The translations under genes were made by a program, and so were the position numbers. A DNA stretch of 5,794 nt from Ekhidna sp. (GTDB taxonomy: Bacteria; Bacteroidota; Bacteroidia; Cytophagales; Cyclobacteriaceae): the NCBI GenBank assembly GCA_013214445.1, contig JABSPG010000277.1, positions 1-5,794 of the forward strand, read 5' to 3'. The notes beneath the pieces were generated by a model. That model was not told the origin of the DNA and ran no database searches. It worked only from the letters and a program-made list of their open reading frames with translations. Of this stretch, positions 1 through 5,794 are shown in pieces. Position 1 is the stretch's first letter, and every line of letters begins with the position of its first letter.

Positions 1-48
1 GATAAAAGCCTGGCTAATCATTATTTATCAAATAAATGTCATTGATAT

Positions 49-1254
49 TTAAAAAGATCCATCGTACTCAAATGGAACAAACTTTCCGTTTAGCCCTTCT
101 AAAATAAATATTCCTTCTGCTGAATTATTAAGATCCAAAATATGCAAAGCATCATCTTCCCATGCTGACCATATAAGGAGATCCCTAGACTCAACCACTT
201 TCAATCCTTTCAGTGCTAAGCCTGGAAACGGAACGGTACCGAAACGATCCAGATCAATCACCTTTTCAATATTACTGCCATCAGAATCTGCTCGCATCAA
301 AGCAGCTGCTTCAGTGTTGTTAAAATATATTTTGTCATTTCGATCGTCATAGGCTACTCCGTATCCATAACCACCATCTTCATAGTTGATGACTTGAGAC
401 ACCACTCCTGAAGCAATATCTAATTGAAAAACAGATTCAAATCCTTGAACAGGCGTAATGGTGAAGAGCTTTCCATCCTTTAATTCCATGTCACGAACTG
501 CACCAAAACGTCCACTAACAACACTTCTAAAGGATTGCTTGTATTCACCGCTCTCAACGTTATATGTCATTATCAAATTGTCATAAGTTAAAGCGATATG
601 CAAATCACCCGTCGATTGGTTAAATTCTAAATCTGAAACTCCTGGCAGATTATCAAACAGAATTACAGGGTTGTTCTCTGATAGACTATTTTGAATGATA
701 GCGTTATTCGTATAGTCGTAATAGTAAACCGTCTTATTTGCTTCGTCTAGGGCCAAAACACCGGATGGGTTGTATGGTACATTGTATAGCACTCTTCTGC
801 TGTTAGAGAATATATCTGCTTGATTCAAAGTGCTATCTGAAAAAGATATATATAGCAAGCTAAGCTTTGTGCCATTCTTCCTAATAAACACTTCCTTCTT
901 AGCGGAAAGCCGCTTTCCTTCTCCAGTTTGGGCGCTTAGTTCTACCACAAACTTACCTGCACGCTCGTAACTGTGCGACGGATTCATCTCTGAAGAAACC
1001 CCTCCGTCACCAAATTTCCATTGAAAATCACTTAGATTCTCGGACTGGTTTTGAAATACTATCGACTCAGCTGTTTGAAAACCATTGCTACTTTCCACAG
1101 AAAAAGCGAGGTTCCCTGTTGCAGTAGCTTCAGATTCATCAGTGGTGCCGTCAAGGAGCTCTGTCCCATCTTCATTCAAAACCACTTCTTCTGTGTCATT
1201 ACAGGATATTAATACCACCGAAAAAAGGATAAAAGCAAAGTATACTGTTTTCAT
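49..1254 (-). CDS. PKD-domain lipoprotein with YWTD/NHL-like beta-propeller
   Basis: A 401-residue predicted lipoprotein, probably anchored in the outer or inner membrane and facing the periplasm or cell surface. Residues 1-17 are a short hydrophobic signal ending in the lipobox LIS|C, with Cys18 as the lipidation site. An acidic, low-complexity linker (about 19-45) follows. Residues about 50-126 form a PKD domain, seen in the WKFGDGG signature (79-85) and the NPSHSY...G strand (91-100). The rest (about 130-401) has repeating strand-turn-strand units such as TVYYYDYTNNAI (175-186) and KIYFNN...LMRADSDGSN (308-328). The latter resembles LDL-receptor class B (YWTD) repeats, so a six-bladed propeller is likely. 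No catalytic residues are apparent; binding of protein or glycan is the most one can infer. The start is fixed by the signal peptide, with purine-rich sequence just upstream. It stands alone: a 318-bp gap separates it from the next gene on the same strand. Confidence 0.9.
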   Translation of the reverse strand: MKTVYFAFILFSVVLISCNDTEEVVLNEDGTELLDGTTDESEATATGNLAFSVESSNGFQTAESIVFQNQSENLSDFQWKFGDGGVSSEMNPSHSYERAGKFVVELSAQTGEGKRLSAKKEVFIRKNGTKLSLLYISFSDSTLNQADIFSNSRRVLYNVPYNPSGVLALDEANKTVYYYDYTNNAIIQNSLSENNPVILFDNLPGVSDLEFNQSTGDLHIALTYDNLIMTYNVESGEYKQSFRSVVSGRFGAVRDMELKDGKLFTITPVQGFESVFQLDIASGVVSQVINYEDGGYGYGVAYDDRNDKIYFNNTEAAALMRADSDGSNIEKVIDLDRFGTVPFPGLALKGLKVVESRDLLIWSAWEDDALHILDLNNSAEGIFILEGLNGKFVPFEYDGSF

Positions 1255-1572
1255 TTCTTACTTCTTTTATATTAAACAATGCTGCACCTGAACTAAAGAA
1301 AATCTGTAGTTCTAGAAACTGCTTCTAACTAGTAAATAAAGAAACATAGAATTGTTTCGTTTACAGAAAGAAACTGACTGGTATGATTTCTAAACTCAGT
1401 TGTATTATTTGTATCCTCAAAAGGACTTTTTGAAATAAGTAAATAAGCAAAGAGGTGATAAAGAAATCAAGAATTACAACACCATGGAGACCGTAAAACT
1501 GAATTCTGTCTATACGAAATCTAATTTTCGTTTATGTACAGAGGTAATACGCTTTGTCTCGGCACATTTCTC
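1255..1572. other. Intergenic spacer, no gene seen
   Basis: This 318-bp AT-rich spacer lies between two genes on the minus strand. It should hold the 3' end of the hydrolase transcript and the promoter and leader of the PKD lipoprotein. I found no open frame with a plausible protein. An exact Bacteroidota -7 box (TAnnTTTG) is not present on the minus strand; TATGTTTC (complement of 1343-1350) is one base off but has no good -33 partner. ACGAAA (1514-1519) and TTTCGT (1526-1531) could form a 6-bp hairpin about 40 bp past the hydrolase stop, but it is AT-rich and has no U-run worth calling a terminator. Confidence 0.6.
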
Positions 1573-2373
1573 TTAGTTCCTTCTTTTTGTCAGCAGCCAA
1601 GAGTAAAAGCCATGCGATGAGTAAACTTTTCCCCCAGCTCCTCCATGTTGATCGCTTTTAAAAGTCGTAAAGACTGAAGCGGATTTTTGAATGCCTTGAG
1701 CGTCTAAGCGATCGGTTTCCATAAACGACCTATTCAGCTGATTTTGGAAGTAGCTGACAGCTGTTTGAGGATATTCGTAATCTACCACAGGGTCCTCATG
1801 ATTGTGAATAATCCAAATGGGCAGATCTGTAATCTGATCGCAATTTGACTTACAAGAGATTGCTCCAGCAATGGGTACAATAGCTGCAAACTTATTCGGA
1901 TGCCGCTTTGCTACTCCCCATGTGCCATGACCACCTCTACTCTCACCTGTGAGATAGACTCTGTTGGGGTCGGCGTTGTATTGCTTTATTGTCTGATCAA
2001 TTATTTGGGCTAATCCATCAGCATTATTGAACCACTGCCTTTGTTCTCGGGAACCCGTACGCATGTGTGGGTTCACGATTAGGAAAGAGTCAGGAAGGTT
2101 TTTTTGTTGATTTAAAAAGTGATAAACTGGGCCACCATTCTGAACAGTGTTAGGGTTTGGACTTGCGGACGCATCTCCTCCTTGGAGGAACATGATGATT
2201 GGCCATTTCTTTTCCATTGAGTAGTCTCTTGGGAGGTACAGCCAATAAGCGTCTAATACTCTGTTTGAGAATCCTTCAGTGATCAGTACTTGTTTACCAG
2301 GTTCGGGTTGTTCGGAACAACTAGCTAAGCAGGCGAGCGATATGAGGAAGAATAAAGGATATCTTCTTTTCAT
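1573..2373 (-). CDS. Lipoprotein alpha/beta-hydrolase (esterase/peptidase-like)
   Basis: A 266-residue secreted hydrolase of the alpha/beta fold, resembling the prolyl-oligopeptidase/PHB-depolymerase-like esterases (predicted peptidase group, COG4099-like). Residues 1-18 are a lipoprotein signal with lipobox LAS|C and Cys19 as lipid anchor, so it acts outside the cytoplasm. The strand ending in FLQGGD (62-67) is where the oxyanion hole sits in this fold. The nucleophile elbow is GESRGG (143-148) with Ser145; Asp194 in HNHEDPVVDY (190-199) is the likely acid. His243 in DQHGG, followed by the FYSWLL helix (256-261), matches the usual catalytic histidine position; His254 is the alternative. Cys174 and Cys178 lie close enough for a small disulfide. 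The length is normal for a stand-alone domain. The substrate cannot be read from sequence; an acyl ester on a carbohydrate, or a small ester, is plausible. It is divergent from the helical protein at 2767, and a broken second copy lies near 3742. Confidence 0.92.
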   Translation of the reverse strand: MKRRYPLFFLISLACLASCSEQPEPGKQVLITEGFSNRVLDAYWLYLPRDYSMEKKWPIIMFLQGGDASASPNPNTVQNGGPVYHFLNQQKNLPDSFLIVNPHMRTGSREQRQWFNNADGLAQIIDQTIKQYNADPNRVYLTGESRGGHGTWGVAKRHPNKFAAIVPIAGAISCKSNCDQITDLPIWIIHNHEDPVVDYEYPQTAVSYFQNQLNRSFMETDRLDAQGIQKSASVFTTFKSDQHGGAGGKVYSSHGFYSWLLTKRRN

Positions 2374-2446
2374 AATGCATCAAGAAAACAAAACAGCTAA
2401 TACCAAGCAATAGAATCTCTTTGTTTGGGGCAGAATTATCTTCTAT

Positions 2447-2543
2447 GTGGTGAATTGATCAAATAAAATGCTAGGTGATAGGAGAGGACCTTGCTAAGGT
2501 TTCTTGGATTCATGTACTTTTCACCAATTTCCTTCTTATTCTG
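2447..2543. repeat. Intergenic repeat block, copy A (intact locus)
   Basis: A 97-bp non-coding block whose left end lies 74 bp upstream of the hydrolase start. It aligns by hand with 3825-3918 at roughly 80% identity. The right half, 2496-2543, is nearly identical to 3872-3918: a single G/C substitution plus a small change around the run of T's. Gaps between copies include one- and two-base changes, so the block is not conserved as protein. Within copy A, ACCTT (2488-2492) and AAGGT (2496-2500) form a perfect short hairpin, but copy B has lost the left arm. It may be promoter or leader sequence of the hydrolase, or a member of a dispersed repeat. Confidence 0.75.
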
Positions 2544-2582
2544 AAAGTGTTTTAGTTCTTCTAAAGTGGGTCACCACCTAGC
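2470..2582. repeat. Inverted repeat bracketing the conserved intergenic block
   Basis: GCTAGGTG at 2470-2477 is the exact reverse complement of CACCTAGC at 2575-2582. A second offset pair, GTGGTGA (2447-2453) and TCACCAC (2571-2577), uses the same right end. Copy B near 3824 reads AGGTGGTGA, the complement of the right-hand sequence TCACCACCT at 2571-2579. The symmetry could mark the ends of a small palindromic or MITE-like element, or a pair of binding sites. Eight-base matches over about 100 bp of AT-rich DNA can arise by chance, and copy B lacks a right arm. Confidence 0.35.
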
Positions 2583-2766
2583 AATTGCGATATTGTTTAA
2601 ATAATTGATTTCAACAGTTGATATTAAGAATTGTAAAGTAAGATCAGTATTGGAATCAATAATTTTTCAGTCCAGAAAATCATTTGCCAGACACGACGAT
2701 ATTTAATATTCGCTTATTCAAAAAGTCACTTTAATTATTCTAAATTGTCTTGAAAATAATTGTCAT

Positions 2767-3453
2767 ATGTCTAAAGAAAGCTACGAAGAATTATTGCCTA
2801 CCATTGAAGCAATATCACAGGAGGATACCAAAATACCGAGTATTCCAATAGATGTTCTCTTGCGGGAATCAGCTAATCTGGAGATGAATAGCAAAGAAGA
2901 TCAACAGCAACTAATCAATGTAGGAATACCACAAGTCTTTTTTGATGAATTGAACAAACGAATAGGTGCACTAAGTTATGCTGAGAGCCTCTGGAAACAA
3001 GAACGCTATACAAAAGAAGAAGCAGCCCTAATCTGGACTGAAAAGAACCCAATTGCCTTGCAACTCCGAGAAGAATTGGAGCACAGCTTTCATTATGCTT
3101 TTCGTAAGCACGAAGACTTGCTGGCAAAAGTGATGTACATAGAGGAAGGGACAAGTAATGAAGACCTTGTTCAAGATCTTTATGATCTGGCAGTATTAGG
3201 AGAATCTAATTCAGAATTGCTACAAGCAATCAATTTTGATTTTGATGAACTTAAGAAGAGTGCATCGCTTTCTGAGGAGATGGGCGCTTTGTTGGTTGCC
3301 ATGAATGGTGAACGAAATGATAGTACTGAAGCAAAACGGATCAGGGATAAAGCCTACACTTATCTGAGGGAGGCCGTGGACGAAATTAGAGAAGCAGGAA
3401 AATATGTTTTCTGGAAAAACCCTGAAAAATGGAAGATATATGCTCGAGAATAA
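2767..3453 (+). CDS. Helical protein of unknown function
   Basis: A 228-residue cytoplasmic protein that I cannot assign to a named family, although similar hypothetical proteins seem to occur in Bacteroidota. It has no signal peptide and no membrane segment. The sequence is rich in Glu, Lys, Leu and Ala and almost free of strand-forming runs, so it should fold as a bundle of alpha helices: about 3-18, 41-51, 56-80, 82-90, 96-122, 131-145, 147-165, 169-180 and 186-213. The C-terminus has an aromatic and basic patch, YVFWKNPEKWKIYARE (213-228), and reads like a docking or recognition tail. There are no metal-ligand clusters, P-loop or nuclease motifs. The ATG at 2767 is preceded by AT-rich sequence without a ribosome-binding motif. 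It is transcribed away from the hydrolase and stands alone. Gene reality is well supported by length and composition; function is open. Confidence 0.88.
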   Translation: MSKESYEELLPTIEAISQEDTKIPSIPIDVLLRESANLEMNSKEDQQQLINVGIPQVFFDELNKRIGALSYAESLWKQERYTKEEAALIWTEKNPIALQLREELEHSFHYAFRKHEDLLAKVMYIEEGTSNEDLVQDLYDLAVLGESNSELLQAINFDFDELKKSASLSEEMGALLVAMNGERNDSTEAKRIRDKAYTYLREAVDEIREAGKYVFWKNPEKWKIYARE

Positions 3454-3741
3454 AGCATTAGAAGTCTAAGACACCAAATAGCCTAGATACTAAAACTGAG
3501 ATTAAGTTTGATAGACATAAAAATTTGGTTTTTAGTCATTGTATTGACCACATTACTTTGATCAATAAATGACTCTACAAAGAGGAGCATTCAGATAATG
3601 AATTTGATTCTTCTTGCGTAGTAAATGGATTGTTATCCTTTACTGTTCTTCCCTTTCTTTATGCTATCAAAATTGAAATTGACTAATTTATGATCACTCG
3701 GATTTTATTCTGAGAGATTTATCTATAGAAAATTCTTTCTT
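3454..3741. other. Gene-free stretch after the helical protein
   Basis: This 288-bp stretch is the left part of a 541-bp gap. It is AT-rich, has stops in all frames, and contains only trivially short frames (for example nine codons from 3570). I see no similarity here to the other intergenic regions, and the hydrolase-like sequence begins only at 3742. It may be the worn-down remainder of the second hydrolase locus, but nothing in it supports that directly. Confidence 0.6.
3490..3535 (+). terminator. Possible weak terminator of the helical protein gene
   Basis: About 35 bp past the stop codon, AAACT (3493-3497) and AGTTT (3505-3509) can pair around a 7-base loop, extended by CTA/TAG across a two-base bulge. 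A T-run follows at 3529-3533. The outer arms ACCAAAT (3473-3479) and ATTTGGT (3523-3529) are also complementary and end directly at that T-run. Both stems are AT-rich and would be weak, so the call is tentative. Confidence 0.25.
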
Positions 3742-3811
3742 CTGAGCAGCGTTTGGATTTGGTCTTGCTGATGCTCTCCTCCTGAGAGGAATATGCTTGT
3801 TGGCTGTTTTT
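3742..3811 (-). pseudogene. Decayed fragment of a second hydrolase gene
   Basis: The complement of this stretch aligns with 2140-2210, inside the hydrolase gene, at about 77% identity by hand. Read in two frames it gives PTSIFLSGGE, then ASARPNPNAAQ, against PIIMFLQGGD and ASASPNPNTVQ in the intact protein (residues 58-78). The frames join at a single-base deletion directly after the Gly-Gly pair, which is direct evidence of a frameshift. Residues 1-56 with the 5' leader are missing, because the sequence jumps at about 3811-3824 to the block that lies upstream of the intact gene. Everything after residue 78, including the catalytic Ser, Asp and His, is also missing. A 63-codon open frame running through 3694-3885 is an accident of this wreckage and is not a gene. 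Confidence 0.85.
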
Positions 3812-3824
3812 AAATCTAGACAAG

Positions 3825-3918
3825 GTGGTGAATTGATGAAAAAAAGCAAGGTGATAGTGGAGGGTATTACCAAGGTTTCTTGCATTCATGTACTTTTTCC
3901 AATTTCCTTCTTATTCTG
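3825..3918. repeat. Intergenic repeat block, copy B (decayed locus)
   Basis: This is the counterpart of 2447-2543, in the same orientation, placed just upstream of the hydrolase fragment exactly as copy A is placed upstream of the intact gene. Its right part, 3872-3918, is nearly identical to copy A, while the left part carries several small gaps. A short direct repeat, CAAGGTG at 3821 and at about 3848, lies at the left end next to the deletion junction and could relate to how the deletion formed. The similarity stops at 3918, about 77 bp before the next gene. Confidence 0.75.
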
Positions 3919-3994
3919 CCGCTGACCATTCAAAGTGCGCTGGTAATCGAAGCTTTTCACATTTTTTGCATCATTTAGAGACATTACATTCAAA

Positions 3995-4357
3995 ATGATG
4001 ATGAATATGCAGGATAGTTTACCACAACTACTTGGACGCATTAGGGCCTTGCAGAAACGACTCAGAAGTGAAAATGTAAATACTTTACACGTCAGAGAGT
4101 ACTCTCAGTTAGTAAGGAAATTTAGGAAACTCTACAAGCCAGAAATTGAATCCCGGCTTCTTGAGATTTATGATGAGTATTTTGAAGACGATTCAATGGA
4201 GTCAATCGTAAGTTACTTATCAGATGAAGGGGTTTTAGTATATGGCGAGGACCTTCCTGGCGTTGAGGGGACACTACACATTTTCCTAAATCCCATAAGG
4301 CTTGAGTTTGTATCCAAGCGTGAGGATTACAGCACGTGTTTGTGGAAGGCTGCTTAA
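3995..4357 (+). CDS. Small protein of unknown function
   Basis: A 120-residue cytoplasmic protein that I do not recognise. The first half (about 6-66) should be helical: a basic segment, LGRIRALQKRLRSE (13-26), then VREYSQLVRKFRKLYKPEIE (33-52), then an acidic stretch, LLEIYDEYFEDD (55-66). The second half has strand-like segments: GVLVYGEDL (79-87), then TLHIFLNPIRLEFVS (93-107), ending in CLWKAA. The charge split and the long basic helix would suit protein or nucleic-acid contact, but no named motif is present. There is no signal peptide or membrane helix. The start is uncertain: in-frame ATGs occur at 3995, 3998, 4001 and 4007, with no Shine-Dalgarno sequence to choose between them, so the protein may be up to four residues shorter. 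It starts 77 bp right of repeat copy B and converges on the sulfatase with a 71-bp gap that shows no clear terminator hairpin. Confidence 0.8.
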   Translation: MMMNMQDSLPQLLGRIRALQKRLRSENVNTLHVREYSQLVRKFRKLYKPEIESRLLEIYDEYFEDDSMESIVSYLSDEGVLVYGEDLPGVEGTLHIFLNPIRLEFVSKREDYSTCLWKAA

Positions 4358-4428
4358 TCAATAAGAAGCCCCGCTTTGATAAAAACGAAGATTTGATCGA
4401 TTCATTCTAAAAGTTGCATGGGACAGAT

Positions 4429-5794
4429 TTAAGGTAGTTCGTCTCGCCATACTTCATCCTCACCATAGCCTACCTTTTCATTGGGAAGAGTCAATTCGTA
4501 TTCCAGGGCATACTTATCCCAGTCTGCTTTCAATTCGGAAAGCTTATCAGGTTCGCTTGAAGCTAGATCAGTGGTTTGGGAAGGATCATCTTTGAGGTTG
4601 TATAGTTCCCAGTCACCTTTTCCGTAGGGCTGATCGTAATACTCAGCTTTCCATTGCTCCTTCCACACAGCTCTTCTTCCGTAAAGCTCCCAACAGTGAG
4701 CTGTGCCTTTTTTGTGAGCATAGTCTCTTTTTCCAGTAAGCCAATCTAGTAGAGAGATACCGTCCATAGAATACACTCTACGGCCTTCAAAGACACTGTC
4801 TGGATGATCAACACCTGCAAAATCCAATATGGTTGGTGCCAAGTCTTTTACCGAAATATATTCGTTACTGATTTTTCCTTTCAAATTTTGCCATTTGGGG
4901 CCTCTTATAATCAGAGGAGTTCTTACGCCTCCCTCTGTAGAAAACCCTTTGTACCACTTGAAGGGCAAGGAACTTACCTGAGCCCATGACGGACCAGTGA
5001 ACACATAAGAGTTTTTCCGTCCGATGTTTTCAAGACTATTATCAAACTTCTCTGCCACCCATTCTCTGGTGTCTACAATGTTATTGATATTGTTTCCTTC
5101 TGCACCATTATCAGACATGAAAATGAGGAGCGTATTGTCGTACTGCTCTGTTGACTTTAGATGTTCAATGATTCTTCCAATATTGGCGTCTAGCCGCTCG
5201 ACCATAGCTGCATAGACCTCCATTATTCTAGCTGATTTGGCTTGATCATCAGCACTTAATTCTCCCCACGGAATTACATTGGGTGTAAGTGATGGAGGAG
5301 GAGCGTTCTCCGAAATTATGCCCATCTCCTTCGCATTTTTAACACGTGCCAAAGCTAGTTCTTCGTATCCGTCATCGTACTTTCCTTTATATAGATCGAT
5401 GTATTGATCGGGTACCTGAAGTGGCCAATGTGGAGCTGTATAGGAAATATAAGAGAAGAATGGCTTATTTTCTGAGACGCTTTCAGAGATATGTTCTATT
5501 GCTTTGTCTGTATAGAAATCAGAAGAGTAGAAACCTTCTGGCAAAGAGTCAATTAGAATCGAATCTTCAAAATATAGTGACTTCTTATAAAAGGAAAACA
5601 TGGGCTGCATGTCATCAAAATGTCCGGCACCCCCTTGCAGAATGCAGAATGATCGATCAAATCCCCTTTTATCCGGCCACAAATCAGGGTTATCAGCAGG
5701 ATAGGCCTGATGCCATTTTCCAGAAATGGAGGTATGGTAGCCATTTGCTTGTAGAATTTTTGGAAATGTCACCACATCAAAATTTAGGTGTCCT
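4429..5794 (-). CDS. Arylsulfatase, S1 family (PAS-like), 5' end cut off by window
   Basis: C-terminal 454 residues of a formylglycine-dependent sulfatase that hydrolyses sulfate esters, normally after export to the periplasm or beyond. The frame is open to the right edge; the GTG at 5773-5775 is an internal Val codon, not a start, since in-frame codons continue to the edge. Counting from the first full codon (5793-5791), GKWH gives Lys26 and His28, TAPHWP gives His122, MSDNGAEG gives the metal ligands Asp228 and Asn229, and WYKGF gives Lys282. These match Lys113, His115, His211, Asp317, Asn318 and Lys375 of Pseudomonas aeruginosa arylsulfatase, with closely similar spacing. GPSWAQVSSLPFKWYKGFST and EGGVRTP are typical of that branch (S1_4). 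The C-terminal subdomain has WELYNLKDDP (395-404). About 87 N-terminal residues, with the signal, the Asp-Asp metal pair and the C/S-x-P-x-R motif, are missing. The substrate is unknown. Nothing suggests it is damaged. Confidence 0.95.
   Translation of the reverse strand, partial: GHLNFDVVTFPKILQANGYHTSISGKWHQAYPADNPDLWPDKRGFDRSFCILQGGAGHFDDMQPMFSFYKKSLYFEDSILIDSLPEGFYSSDFYTDKAIEHISESVSENKPFFSYISYTAPHWPLQVPDQYIDLYKGKYDDGYEELALARVKNAKEMGIISENAPPPSLTPNVIPWGELSADDQAKSARIMEVYAAMVERLDANIGRIIEHLKSTEQYDNTLLIFMSDNGAEGNNINNIVDTREWVAEKFDNSLENIGRKNSYVFTGPSWAQVSSLPFKWYKGFSTEGGVRTPLIIRGPKWQNLKGKISNEYISVKDLAPTILDFAGVDHPDSVFEGRRVYSMDGISLLDWLTGKRDYAHKKGTAHCWELYGRRAVWKEQWKAEYYDQPYGKGDWELYNLKDDPSQTTDLASSEPDKLSELKADWDKYALEYELTLPNEKVGYGEDEVWRDELP

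Larger units (their letters stand above)
2374..2766. other. Divergent intergenic region between hydrolase and helical protein
   Basis: This 393-bp spacer must contain promoters firing in both directions. It holds the block at 2447-2543 that recurs at 3825-3918, and an inverted repeat (GCTAGGTG at 2470-2477, CACCTAGC at 2575-2582). For the rightward gene, TTTG at 2683-2686 with TAATATTC at 2704-2711 (17-bp spacer) is the best match I found to the Bacteroidota -33/-7 pattern TTTG...TAnnTTTG; it has two mismatches and is weak. Neither flanking start has a Shine-Dalgarno sequence, as is common in this phylum. No protein-coding frame in the spacer is convincing. Confidence 0.6.

Noticed and set aside
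23..37. Palindrome ATTTAT-CAA-ATAAAT just past the stop of the PKD lipoprotein gene.
   Set aside because: The stem is made only of A and T, would be very unstable, and has no T-run after it on the minus strand, so it does not support a terminator call.
1085..1291. Several open frames of 60-80 codons opposite the real genes (for example 1085-1291, 2915-3154, 4122-4361, 5024-5215).
   Set aside because: They lie antisense to well-supported coding sequence, have no recognisable protein character, and are shadows of it.
1441..1490. Possible third copy of the intergenic repeat (AGCAAAGAGGTGATA resembles AGCAAGGTGATA in copy B).
   Set aside because: The match is confined to about a dozen bases in AT-rich DNA and does not extend into the well-conserved core.
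2488..2500. Perfect small hairpin ACCTT-GCT-AAGGT in repeat copy A, considered as a structured RNA or riboswitch element.
   Set aside because: The left arm is lost in copy B without compensating changes, so the pairing is not conserved.
2436..2513. A 25-codon minus-strand frame (ATG at 2513, starting MNPRNLSKVL) inside repeat copy A, with partial similarity in copy B.
   Set aside because: The two copies differ by one- and two-base gaps that break the frame and by many non-synonymous changes, so it is not conserved as a peptide.
3694..3885. A 63-codon minus-strand open frame covering the hydrolase remnant.
   Set aside because: It runs through the deletion junction and through both frames of a frameshifted fragment. 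Its only recognisable part, ASARPNPNAAQ, comes from the decayed hydrolase.
5773..5775. GTG as the start codon of the sulfatase.
   Set aside because: The frame stays open to the window edge with typical sulfatase sequence upstream (GHLNFDVVTF), and essential N-terminal motifs would be missing. It is an internal valine.
1573..5794. A polysaccharide-utilization locus built around the esterase-like hydrolase and the sulfatase.
   Set aside because: The two genes are about 2 kb apart with plus-strand genes between them, and no SusC/SusD, glycoside hydrolase or lyase is visible.

Overview
The window looks like chromosomal DNA of a Bacteroidota bacterium, probably a free-living marine or soil Cytophagales-type organism. 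The evidence is AT-rich sequence with long AT-rich intergenic spacers, start codons without clear Shine-Dalgarno sequences, two short-signal lipoproteins with Cys at the +1 site, a PKD domain on a surface lipoprotein, and a secreted-type S1 sulfatase. The phylum is a fairly safe inference; the order is a guess.

Layout, left to right. (1) 49-1254, minus: a lipoprotein with a PKD domain followed by a YWTD/NHL-like beta-propeller. (2) 1573-2373, minus: a lipoprotein alpha/beta-hydrolase with a visible Ser-Asp-His triad. (3) 2767-3453, plus: an all-helical protein of unknown function, divergent from the hydrolase across a 393-bp spacer. (4) 3454-3994: a 541-bp gene-free stretch carrying the remains of a second hydrolase locus. 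(5) 3995-4357, plus: a 120-residue unknown protein. (6) 4429-5794, minus: an arylsulfatase of the Pseudomonas PAS type, convergent with gene 5 and cut by the window's right edge, so its N-terminus with the formylglycine motif lies outside.

The least ordinary feature is the relationship between the two intergenic regions. A piece of the hydrolase gene (codons 57-78) and a block of its upstream region recur in the same order and orientation about 1.4-1.6 kb away, with the sequence between them deleted and a one-base frameshift in the coding piece. This is a decayed second copy of the hydrolase locus. The non-coding block is conserved much better than the coding remnant (a core of about 47 bp is nearly identical), which suggests either a shared control element or a dispersed repeat.

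The hydrolase and sulfatase fit degradation of esterified or sulfated substrates outside the cytoplasm, but they are not in one operon and no SusC/SusD pair or glycoside hydrolase is visible, so no polysaccharide-utilization locus can be claimed. I see no RNA genes, CRISPR array, transposase or defence system, and no convincing new multi-gene system.
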